This document shows positions 25,208 to 32,871 of a stretch of DNA of 64,000 nucleotides, piece by piece. The notes below the pieces were generated by a model. The model searched no databases, had not been told where the DNA came from, and saw nothing but the letters and a program-made list of their open reading frames with translations. The position numbers and the translations under genes are program-made. The DNA lies in contig CALKUK010000011.1 of assembly GCA_937996655.1 (NCBI GenBank), forward strand, positions 600,949 through 664,948. The letters are read 5' to 3'. Position 1 is the first letter of the stretch. Each line of letters begins with the position of its first letter. The DNA is from an uncultured Sphingomonadaceae bacterium. Its GTDB lineage: Bacteria; Pseudomonadota; Alphaproteobacteria; Sphingomonadales; Sphingomonadaceae.

Positions 25208-25963
25208 TCAGGCTTTGGCTGCGTCCGCCTGAGGCCGCGCAAATTCCGAGGGCACTTCGGTATACATCTTTCGCGCTGCCGGACGCGCAGCGATCTTCTC
25301 AATCCAAGCGAGCAGATGCGGCGTGTCTTTCGCATTTACGAATTCCGGGAAGCCAAATTGCATGCCACCGGCAATGGCGTAGTTGCAGACATCGGCAAGC
25401 GTATATTGATCGCCGATCAGCCATTCTGTCTTAGAGAGTTGATCTTCAAGCCGTTTCACCGAAACGCCAATCTTGCGCAGTTCCTCCGCCAGAAGATCTT
25501 TGGGAAAACCTTTGCGCGCATTGCGCCACTTCGTCTGTTGTTCTGGCACGGGGATGCGGGCGACATAGTCTTCAAATTCCTCGTCGGAATAGGCGCGGGC
25601 CATGGGGCCAATGTGACGTTCCCAGCCGATGGTGGAAACGCACCAGCAGAAATATTCATCGACCCATTTGGTCCACACACGCATTTGCGCAATGTCATAG
25701 GGGTCCTTGGGGCGCAACGGATTGGCGTCCGGAAATACGTCTTCAAGATACTCGCAGATGACGGTTGATTCGGTGATAATTTTGCCATCATGCTCCAGCG
25801 CGGGCACCTGTCCGCGCGGGTTAATGGCTTTGAACCAATCTTCGTGATGTTCAAACTTTGTCGGGTCCAGCCGGTGGATCGTGAAATCGACGCCCTTTTC
25901 ATATAAGGCCAGCATGGGCTTCAACGAATTGGCCCCGGGGCCGAAGCTGTAAAGTTTGAGCAT
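25208..25963 (-). CDS. LigF-like glutathione S-transferase (candidate beta-etherase)
   Basis: 251 residues from ATG 25963, with GGAGAG four bases upstream. The N-terminal thioredoxin-fold domain begins LKLYSFGPGANSLKP and includes INPRGQVPALEHDGK and TESTVICEYLEDVFPDA. The C-terminal helical domain has RVWTKWVDEYFCWCVSTIGW and PVPEQQTKWRNARKGFP. From memory these match Sphingobium SYK-6 LigF, which cleaves lignin beta-aryl ethers with glutathione, including the N-terminal Ser. A true LigF role is plausible but unproven; other sphingomonad GSTs share this fold. No other lig genes are adjacent. The gene sits behind a perfect inverted repeat and is divergent from glcB. Confidence 0.8.
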   Translation of the reverse strand: MLKLYSFGPGANSLKPMLALYEKGVDFTIHRLDPTKFEHHEDWFKAINPRGQVPALEHDGKIITESTVICEYLEDVFPDANPLRPKDPYDIAQMRVWTKWVDEYFCWCVSTIGWERHIGPMARAYSDEEFEDYVARIPVPEQQTKWRNARKGFPKDLLAEELRKIGVSVKRLEDQLSKTEWLIGDQYTLADVCNYAIAGGMQFGFPEFVNAKDTPHLLAWIEKIAARPAARKMYTEVPSEFARPQADAAKA

Positions 25964-25975
25964 GGGTCTCTCCGG

Positions 25976-25998
25976 CATCGTTATGATTCCTAACGATG
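25976..25998. promoter_or_regulatory. Perfect inverted repeat upstream of the LigF-like gene
   Basis: CATCGTTA (25976-25983) and TAACGATG (25991-25998) are exact reverse complements separated by seven bases. The repeat ends 13 bases before the GST start codon. A weak minus-strand promoter, TTGCAT-N17-CATCAT, would place the transcription start inside it. It looks like an operator for a dimeric repressor; the regulator is not identifiable here. Confidence 0.45.
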
Positions 25999-26145
25999 AT
26001 GGCGCAGCGCGAACTGATATGCAACACATACAATCTGGGCGCATGGAGCACTTCTTGCCATTCGGCGTCGCTTCCATCATAGACAGGTGGCCCTTTTCCT
26101 CCCCGGGACTATGTTGATCGCAACAGTTCACACAAAGGGTTTTTC

Positions 26146-28227
26146 ATGTCTGCCTATGTCACGCGCGCCGGCCTTCAGATTTCGCCGGTTCTTGCCGATT
26201 TCGTCGAACAGCGCGCTATTGTCGGCACAGGATTGGTGGCGGAAACGCTGTGGCAGGGGCTTGCCGATATTCTGGCAAATTTTGCACCTCGCAACCGGGT
26301 TTTGTTGGCCAAGCGCGATGATCTTCAGTCCAAGCTCGACACTTGGCACAGCGCCAATCCCGGCCCCATTGAGGATATGGCTGCTTATCAGTCATTCCTG
26401 ACGGAGATCGGTTATCTGGTGCCGGAACCGGCGCCGTTTTCCATCGGAACGCGCAACGTTGATGATGAGATTGCGGTCATGGCCGGTCCGCAGTTGGTTG
26501 TGCCGTCGCTCAATGACCGCTTCGTGCTGAATGCCGCCAATGCGCGCTGGGGCAGCCTCTATGACGCCTTTTACGGGACCGATGCGCTGGACGCGGACCC
26601 CGCCCGACCGGGTGGATATGATCCGGTCCGCGGTGCGGCTGTCGTTGCTGCGGCTAAGGCGTTTCTCGATGATGCGGTCCCGTTGGCGGACGGCAAATGG
26701 GCAGACTGGACGGGAGGAGGTCTCAATCTTGCTGACGCCTCTGTCCCGATTGTGCGGCGGGGTGATGACATTTTGCTGCGCCATAATGGGCTGGGCATTG
26801 AGATCCTTATTGATCGCAATCACCCCATTGGTCGCGATGATCCGGCAGGCATCAAGGATGTCGTGCTGGAATCTGCGCTGACGACCATTGTCGATCTTGA
26901 AGACTCGGTCGCGGCGGTCGATGCCGAAGATAAGGTGGCTGCCTATTCCAACTGGTTGGGACTTATGCGTGGTGATCTGGTCGCCAGCTTTGATAAGGGC
27001 GGCAAGACGCTGACCCGTCGGCTGGAAGAAGACCGGGAATGGGGCGACGATGTGCTGCATGGCCGCAGTCTGCTCTTCGTGCGCAATGTCGGGCACCTCA
27101 TGACCAATTCAGCCGTGCTGTTGCCTGATGGCCATGAAGCACCGGAGGGTATTCTGGATGCGGTGTTCACTTCGCTCTGTGCGATGCACGATTTGCTCGG
27201 TCTCGGGTCACTACGGAACAGCCGCACCGGCAGCGTTTACATTGTGAAGCCCAAACAGCACGGCCCCGAAGAATGTGTTTTCACCAATGATTTGTTTGAC
27301 GCTGTGGAAGATCTGCTGGGTCTATCGCGGCATACGGTCAAGGTCGGCGTGATGGATGAAGAGCGCCGCACCTCTGCCAATCTCGCGGCGTGCATCCATG
27401 CGGTGAAGGACCGGATCGTCTTCATCAACACGGGGTTCCTTGATCGCACCGGGGATGAGATGCACACCGCGATGCGCGCTGGCCCAATGATCCGGAAGGC
27501 GGCGATGAAGTCGAGTTCCTGGATTCAGGCCTATGAGGCCCGCAACGTGCAGATCGGCCTTGCCTGTGGGCTTTCCGGCAAAGCGCAGATCGGCAAGGGG
27601 ATGTGGGCCGCGCCGGACATGATGCGCGATATGCTCGACCAGAAAATTGGACATCCGAAGTCTGGTGCAAACACCGCATGGGTGCCGTCACCGACGGCGG
27701 CGACGCTCCATGCAACGCATTATCACCGTGTCGACGTATTCGCGCGTCAGCGGGAATTGGCACAGGGCGAAACACCGGGGCTCGCATCGCTCTTGACGAT
27801 CCCCGTCGCGCCGGCTGGCCACAATTGGTCAGATGAGGACGTCCGGGAAGAGCTAGAAAATAATGCGCAGGGCATCCTTGGCTATGTCGTGCGCTGGATT
27901 GATCAGGGCATTGGGTGCTCCAAGGTGCCGGACATCAATGATGTCGGCCTGATGGAAGACCGTGCAACGTTGCGGATTTCGTCACAGCACATTGCCAATT
28001 GGCTTCTCCATGGCGTGTGTACGGCGGACCAGGTCGACGCTGCGTTTGCGAAAATGGCTGCCAAGGTTGATGCGCAGAATGCGTCCGACCCGCTCTATGA
28101 ACCGCTGACGCCAGAGAGCATCGCCTTCAAAGCGGCACGGGCGCTGGTGTTTGAAGGGATCAGCCAGCCGAATGGCTATACTGAGCCCTTGCTTCACAAA
28201 TTTCGTCAGGCCAAGAAGGCGGCTTAA
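26146..28227 (+). CDS. glcB: Malate synthase G
   Basis: 693 residues, the usual length of the monomeric G isoform. Recognisable regions are RWGSLYDAFYGTDAL, IVDLEDSVAAVDAEDK, GRSLLFVRNVGHLM, the YIVKPKQHGPEE segment and VGVMDEERRTSANL with the catalytic Arg/Glu. The C-terminal part carries the domain with the catalytic Asp. It condenses glyoxylate with acetyl-CoA to malate. It allows growth on C2 units, fatty acids or glycolate. No isocitrate lyase gene is next to it. It is divergent from the GST gene across 182 bases. Confidence 0.96.
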   Translation: MSAYVTRAGLQISPVLADFVEQRAIVGTGLVAETLWQGLADILANFAPRNRVLLAKRDDLQSKLDTWHSANPGPIEDMAAYQSFLTEIGYLVPEPAPFSIGTRNVDDEIAVMAGPQLVVPSLNDRFVLNAANARWGSLYDAFYGTDALDADPARPGGYDPVRGAAVVAAAKAFLDDAVPLADGKWADWTGGGLNLADASVPIVRRGDDILLRHNGLGIEILIDRNHPIGRDDPAGIKDVVLESALTTIVDLEDSVAAVDAEDKVAAYSNWLGLMRGDLVASFDKGGKTLTRRLEEDREWGDDVLHGRSLLFVRNVGHLMTNSAVLLPDGHEAPEGILDAVFTSLCAMHDLLGLGSLRNSRTGSVYIVKPKQHGPEECVFTNDLFDAVEDLLGLSRHTVKVGVMDEERRTSANLAACIHAVKDRIVFINTGFLDRTGDEMHTAMRAGPMIRKAAMKSSSWIQAYEARNVQIGLACGLSGKAQIGKGMWAAPDMMRDMLDQKIGHPKSGANTAWVPSPTAATLHATHYHRVDVFARQRELAQGETPGLASLLTIPVAPAGHNWSDEDVREELENNAQGILGYVVRWIDQGIGCSKVPDINDVGLMEDRATLRISSQHIANWLLHGVCTADQVDAAFAKMAAKVDAQNASDPLYEPLTPESIAFKAARALVFEGISQPNGYTEPLLHKFRQAKKAA

Positions 28228-28256
28228 TTTAAGAAAAATATGGGGGAGAGTTCTGC

Positions 28257-29396
28257 GTGACCTATGTTTTATGGGGCTCTCCCCATTCACTCTACACAGG
28301 CAAACTCCGGTCTTATCTGATTAAGAAGGGGCTTCCCTTTCAGGAGCGCGTGCCCGCTCATCCGGACTTTGGCGCGCGTATTTTGCCGGCCGTCGGCCAC
28401 ATGGTCATACCGGTTCTTGAAACGCCGTCTGGAGAGATCCTTCAAGACACCGGCGACATCATTGACCGTCTGGAAACAGAGCATGCCCAGCCAGTTCTAA
28501 ATCCCGCCACGCCCGTGCATCGTTTGATCTCGACGCTATTTGATGCGGTCGGTTCGGAATATCTCCTTCCGCTCGCCATGCATTACCGCTGGACCTACCG
28601 GGCGGACCAAGACGCCTTTCTTCAGGCAGAGTTCGGGCGGACAATGGTCGCGGGTCATAGCCGGGAAGAGCGGCGAGCGATGGCTGCTGGGATGATGGAG
28701 TTCTTTGCAGGCTTCCTGCCCAATCTGGGTGTCTTTCCAGAGACGGTCGATGCTCTGGAAGGCGCCTATGCCGATTGGCTCGACGCGCTCGATGTCCATT
28801 TCCAATACCACCCCTATCTGTTGGGCGGCAGACCATGTCGTGGCGATTTTGGGATGATGGCGTCGCTCTTCGCGCATCTTGGGCGCGATCCTGTCCCCGC
28901 CGGACTGATGAAGCGTAAGGCGCCGAACCTGTTCCGGTGGACGGAGCGGATGAATATGGCCGGCATCAGTGATGGCGAATTTGCGGGCTATGGCGAAGAC
29001 TATGCGCCCGATGACTCTCTTCCAGAGACCCTGTTGGCCGTACTCGCTTTGGTTTTCCGCGATTGGACGCCGGGACTGGCTGCTGACGTGGAGTGCTTCA
29101 ATGCTTGGGCGGCCGACAAGGCATCAGGTGACATCGTTTCGCGGGACGGGCAGCGTCAGGTGCATCCGAACATTGGCCCTGTGGTATATCCGTTTCACGG
29201 TGTCGAAATGAACCGCGGCAGTGCGCCGCATGCTGTGTGGATGTTTACCGCGGTTCTGGACCAGGCGCGCGCGCTGGAACCCGCAGCGGCGGAACGCTTT
29301 ACACAGTTGCTGACGGCAACCAGAGGAGAAGCTGCCTTTAGTCTTGCTCCCGTCCGGCGGATGGAGCGGAGGGATAACGTCCTCGTCCTCGCCTGA
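28257..29396 (+). CDS. GST-fold protein with long C-terminal extension
   Basis: 379 residues from GTG 28257, preceded by GGGGGAG at eight bases. The N-terminal ~80 residues are a thioredoxin-fold GST domain (VLWGSPHSLYTGKLRSYL, then GHMVIPVLETPSGEILQDTGDIIDRLE). A helical GST domain follows to about residue 230 (YADWLDALDVHF, PYLLGGRPCRGDFGMMA). A further ~150 residues, unlike normal GSTs (~220 residues), contain VYPFHGVEMNRGSAPHAVWMF. The classical catalytic residue is not obvious. It may use glutathione on an acyl or aromatic substrate. It is 29 bases after glcB and upstream of the P450. Confidence 0.75.
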   Translation: MTYVLWGSPHSLYTGKLRSYLIKKGLPFQERVPAHPDFGARILPAVGHMVIPVLETPSGEILQDTGDIIDRLETEHAQPVLNPATPVHRLISTLFDAVGSEYLLPLAMHYRWTYRADQDAFLQAEFGRTMVAGHSREERRAMAAGMMEFFAGFLPNLGVFPETVDALEGAYADWLDALDVHFQYHPYLLGGRPCRGDFGMMASLFAHLGRDPVPAGLMKRKAPNLFRWTERMNMAGISDGEFAGYGEDYAPDDSLPETLLAVLALVFRDWTPGLAADVECFNAWAADKASGDIVSRDGQRQVHPNIGPVVYPFHGVEMNRGSAPHAVWMFTAVLDQARALEPAAAERFTQLLTATRGEAAFSLAPVRRMERRDNVLVLA

Positions 29397-29452
29397 GTGC
29401 CAGTTGACATGCTAGTATTTTTCCCAAGGATGAGCTCTTAAGGGAGAGAAGC

Positions 29453-30673
29453 ATGGCTGACGCGCTGATAACGTCGTTCGATCCGAGCGACACGGGACTT
29501 TATACCGATGATATTTGGCGCGAACCATTTGCAAGGCAGCGGCGCGAGGCGCCCGTCAGCTATCTGCCGGACAGTCCCTATGGCCCTTACTGGTCGGTTT
29601 GCACGCTAGATCTGATCCAGCAAGTCGAGACCAACACTGAGATTTTTTCATCGTCCTACAAGCATGGTGGCATCACCATAGGCGCGAATATTGAATCGGC
29701 TGATCGTGAATTTCCGAATTTCATAGCGATGGATGGTGAGCGCCACGCTGCGCAACGCAAGGTGGTTCAGCCCTCCTTCAACCCGAGCGAGATGACACGA
29801 CGGGACGTTGAAATCCGGGAGCGAACGAAGGCCTTGTTCGATGATCTGCCTATCGGTGAAGAATTCGACTGGGTGGAACGTGTCTCCATTCCGCTGACGA
29901 TGGGGATGCTCTGCATCCTGTTCGACTTTCCTTTTGAGGAACGCCAGGACCTGAAGCGCTGGTCTGATTGGGCGAGCGAAGTTACGCCGGACAACAGCCC
30001 GGAACGTTATGGTCAGTTTCTCGAACAAATGGGCCAGATGTTGGCCCGGTTTGACAGGCTGCTGGAGGAAAAGCGTCAATTGCCGCCCTCGGACAATCTC
30101 ATGTCCCGCATCATTCACAGCGCGGCGATGGGGAGCATGGACCCTATGGAGCGCATTGCGAATATCGCGTTGCTGATCGTCGGCGGGAACGACACCACGC
30201 GGAACTCGATGAGCGGGCTCATTGACGCCTTCCGGTGTTACCCCGCTGCGCTTGATCAACTGAAGGCAGATCCCTCGCTCATCCCAACCGCGGTTCAGGA
30301 AATCATCCGGTGGCAATCGCCGGTCACCCATATGCGGCGCACGTGCACACAAGACACCGAGCTTAACGGACAAAAACTGTCCAAGGGTGATATGGTGGTA
30401 ATGTGGTACATCTCCGCAAACCGGGATGAGAGTGTGTTCCCGAACGGGGATATTTTTGACGTGACTCGCGACAATGCCCGCCGCCATGCGGCTTTCGGCC
30501 ATGGCGTCCATCGCTGCGTCGGTGCGCGACTGGCAGAGTTGCAGCTTGCCAGCTTGCTCCACGAAATTGTGTCGCGCAATGTCACCATCGAGATGCAGGG
30601 CGCCCCCGACCGACTGTCGAGTTGCTTCCTGCACGGCTTCACAAAGATGCCGGTGGTGATGCGGCCCAATTGA
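29453..30673 (+). CDS. Cytochrome P450, CYP153-like
   Basis: 406 residues with strong ribosome site AAGGGAGAG. The I-helix is LLIVGGNDTTRNSMSG, the ExxR motif is EIIR, and the heme loop is AAFGHGVHRCVGARLAELQL with the proximal Cys. The segment HMRRTCTQDTELNGQKLSKG followed by VMWYISANRDE is typical of CYP153 enzymes, which omega-hydroxylate alkanes and fatty acids. It is soluble, with no membrane anchor. No ferredoxin or reductase gene is adjacent, so electrons must come from partners elsewhere. Substrate unknown; family placement rests on memory of motifs. Confidence 0.88.
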   Translation: MADALITSFDPSDTGLYTDDIWREPFARQRREAPVSYLPDSPYGPYWSVCTLDLIQQVETNTEIFSSSYKHGGITIGANIESADREFPNFIAMDGERHAAQRKVVQPSFNPSEMTRRDVEIRERTKALFDDLPIGEEFDWVERVSIPLTMGMLCILFDFPFEERQDLKRWSDWASEVTPDNSPERYGQFLEQMGQMLARFDRLLEEKRQLPPSDNLMSRIIHSAAMGSMDPMERIANIALLIVGGNDTTRNSMSGLIDAFRCYPAALDQLKADPSLIPTAVQEIIRWQSPVTHMRRTCTQDTELNGQKLSKGDMVVMWYISANRDESVFPNGDIFDVTRDNARRHAAFGHGVHRCVGARLAELQLASLLHEIVSRNVTIEMQGAPDRLSSCFLHGFTKMPVVMRPN

Positions 30674-30676
30674 GGG

Positions 30677-31336
30677 TCAGAGGCGGGCTTCACCCCATTC
30701 GACCCAAGCGAAGGGCTTGGGCGTTTTGGGCATATAGCCTTTCTCGGAATGCGCGATGTTGAACCCGGCGGCCGCATAGGCGCCGGTGATCGGGCGTGTC
30801 AGGTGACAATTGCCGCTCAAATGCTTCCAGAGGGGCTCGATCCGCCGTTGCCATTTGGCAGGCCCGGCATCTGGGGCGGCGCCATGTTCTAAAAACAAAG
30901 CCTTGCCGCCCGGGCGCAGCACGCGGCGCATTTCGGAAAGCACCTGCTGCTGATTATGCACAGAGCACAAGGTGAAGGTGACGAGAACCGTGTCAAAACT
31001 TGCGTCGGCAAAGGGCATGGCTTCTCCAATGCCTGCCCGGATGTCTGCGGCCATGCCCTTGGCTTGAGCTGCTTCGCGGGATCGGTCGAGAAGGGCGGGG
31101 GAGGGGTCCAGCCCCGCAAAACTCTTTATCCGGGCCGGATCATAGAATTCCATATTGATACCGCCACCGCAGCCGAGTTCCAGCACATCGCCATCGGCCT
31201 GCGGCACGATGCGGCTCCGGGCTTTCATGATCTGCGGCTGTGCGCAGCAACAGCCGATCAACTTGGGCACCATGTTGCGATCCCACCAACCGGCGGGCTT
31301 TGGCTCATAGATGGGGTGCGAATTCTCTAAGGACAT
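30677..31336 (-). CDS. Class I SAM-dependent methyltransferase
   Basis: 219 residues with Rossmann motif I VLELGCGGGINMEFYD, an acidic motif II end (FAGLDPSPALL), and motif III-IV region FDTVLVTFTLCSVH followed by EMRRVLRPGGKALFLEHG. This pattern groups with UbiE/phospholipid-type methyltransferases. A C-C-C run (IGCCCAQP) near residue 30 is unusual. The gene overlaps rppH by 32 bases and is the last of the hydrolase-rppH-methyltransferase run. Substrate cannot be named. Confidence 0.85.
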   Translation of the reverse strand: MSLENSHPIYEPKPAGWWDRNMVPKLIGCCCAQPQIMKARSRIVPQADGDVLELGCGGGINMEFYDPARIKSFAGLDPSPALLDRSREAAQAKGMAADIRAGIGEAMPFADASFDTVLVTFTLCSVHNQQQVLSEMRRVLRPGGKALFLEHGAAPDAGPAKWQRRIEPLWKHLSGNCHLTRPITGAYAAAGFNIAHSEKGYMPKTPKPFAWVEWGEARL

Positions 31337-31784
31337 TTTGATACAACTCTCTTTTGAACGGCACGATCAATTCCACCAGTTCATCGGGGTGCGCCCAGCG
31401 CCAGGCACGAAATTCCTGATGCTCCGTTGCAATGTCTACATCGGCATCGACGCCGAGAAAATGGAAGAGGAACCAGGACTGGCTTTGTCCGCGATATTTT
31501 CCGCGCCAGATCGTGCCGATCAAATCTGCCGGCAGATCATAAAGATGCTGCGATTCCGATTGGGCGATCATGTCCACTAGATGCGGGGCAATGCCCGCTT
31601 CCTCGCCCAGTTCGCGAAGGGCCGCGGTCAGCGCGTCCTCACCGGGATCAATCCCTCCCTGCGGCATCTGCCAAGCTTCGCTGGTGCTATCGAGGCGTTG
31701 GCCCACAAAAATATGCCCATCTGCATTGCGGAGCATGATCCCCGCGCAGGGACGGTAAGGCAGGTGGGCAAAGGGATCGTTCAC
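31305..31784 (-). CDS. rppH: RNA pyrophosphohydrolase RppH (Nudix)
   Basis: 159 residues containing the Nudix box GGIDPGEDALTAALRELGEE within the expected G-x5-E-x7-RE-x2-EE-x-G spacing. The start PYRPCAGIMLRNADGHIFVG and WQMPQGG are hallmarks of RppH/IalA. It removes pyrophosphate from 5' triphosphate ends of mRNA to initiate decay. It starts within the stop of the upstream hydrolase (ATGA) and overlaps the methyltransferase. Confidence 0.94.
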   Translation of the reverse strand: MNDPFAHLPYRPCAGIMLRNADGHIFVGQRLDSTSEAWQMPQGGIDPGEDALTAALRELGEEAGIAPHLVDMIAQSESQHLYDLPADLIGTIWRGKYRGQSQSWFLFHFLGVDADVDIATEHQEFRAWRWAHPDELVELIVPFKRELYQNVLREFAPHL

Positions 31785-32710
31785 GCGCCAAGTTCTCCAA
31801 GCAGTTGTTTCAGGGCGTTGAGGCCGTTGGTGATGTCCTGATGGGACGACGGGATTCCTTTGCGCAAACAGATGAAGCCGTGGATGTTGCCTGAGGCTTC
31901 GATATATGTGGTGCGAATACCTGTTTCGATCAACTTCGCGGCATAGGCGCGGCCCTGATCGCGCAACGGGTCCAGACCGGCGGTGATGACGACGGTGGGT
32001 GGCATATCATTTTGGTCATGCTTCAAGGGCTCAATCCGCCAGCTTCCATCCCCCGCATAAGACGACATGAAGAAGTCCATGCTCTCTTCGGTGAGCAAAT
32101 ACCCTTTCTTAAAGGCGTCATAGCTCGGCCAGCGGGCGTGGTCGTCGACGGTGGGATAGATTGGATATTGTGCGATCACCGGCTTGGACGCCGCCTTATC
32201 CCGCAGCGCCATGGCCGTCACGATGGCAAGGTTTCCGCCCGCGCTGTCGCCTGAGAGGATTAGGCCGGTGCAGGGGATATTGTCTGCGATCCAGCGTGTG
32301 GCGGCTTCGCAATCTTCGGGCGCTGCGGGGAAGGGATGTTCCGGCGCGAGGCGATAGCCGATCGAGATGACCGGCATGTCGAGTTGTCGTGCAGCTTCGG
32401 CGCAATAAGGTTCATGTGTTTCGATATCGCCGATCACAAAGCCGCCGCCGTGATAGAAAACCATCACAGGGCCAGCAGCGCGGTCTGTGCGGGTATCATA
32501 GAGGCGCGCCGGAATGGTTCCGGCAGGTCCGTGAATGGAGAGATCCCGCTTCACCGCAATGTCACCCACATCAGCGTCAGCGACATGGCGCATGGCCAGC
32601 ATCATGTTGCGCGCATCGGCGATGGGAATTTCATGCATCGCAGGGCCGTCTTGGCCATTCAAAAACGTCAAGAACGCTTCGGTGTCGGGGCGCACGAAAT
32701 GGTCGGACAT
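31781..32710 (-). CDS. Alpha/beta hydrolase, hormone-sensitive-lipase type
   Basis: 309 residues with the oxyanion HGGGF motif (FYHGGGFVIGD), nucleophile elbow GDSAGG, and late Asp/His (GLDPLRDQG and SGNIHGF). These complete the catalytic triad of HSL-family carboxylesterases. No signal peptide is seen, so it is likely cytoplasmic. It probably cleaves short-chain esters; substrate unknown. It leads the ATGA-coupled run with rppH and is divergent from korA across 161 bases. Confidence 0.9.
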   Translation of the reverse strand: MSDHFVRPDTEAFLTFLNGQDGPAMHEIPIADARNMMLAMRHVADADVGDIAVKRDLSIHGPAGTIPARLYDTRTDRAAGPVMVFYHGGGFVIGDIETHEPYCAEAARQLDMPVISIGYRLAPEHPFPAAPEDCEAATRWIADNIPCTGLILSGDSAGGNLAIVTAMALRDKAASKPVIAQYPIYPTVDDHARWPSYDAFKKGYLLTEESMDFFMSSYAGDGSWRIEPLKHDQNDMPPTVVITAGLDPLRDQGRAYAAKLIETGIRTTYIEASGNIHGFICLRKGIPSSHQDITNGLNALKQLLGELGA

Positions 32711-32871
32711 ATCTTCTCCTGCCTAGATTGCTTTTTGAGATGCTTATCGGTCGATCTCCCCGACGTCTATCGGCAAAGCGTAACTGACCGTCGCGACAGT
32801 TTTCCTATTTTGGTTTCCTGAGAATAGCTGCATAGAGGCGGACAAATAGAACCTCGCAGGATCCTGATTAC

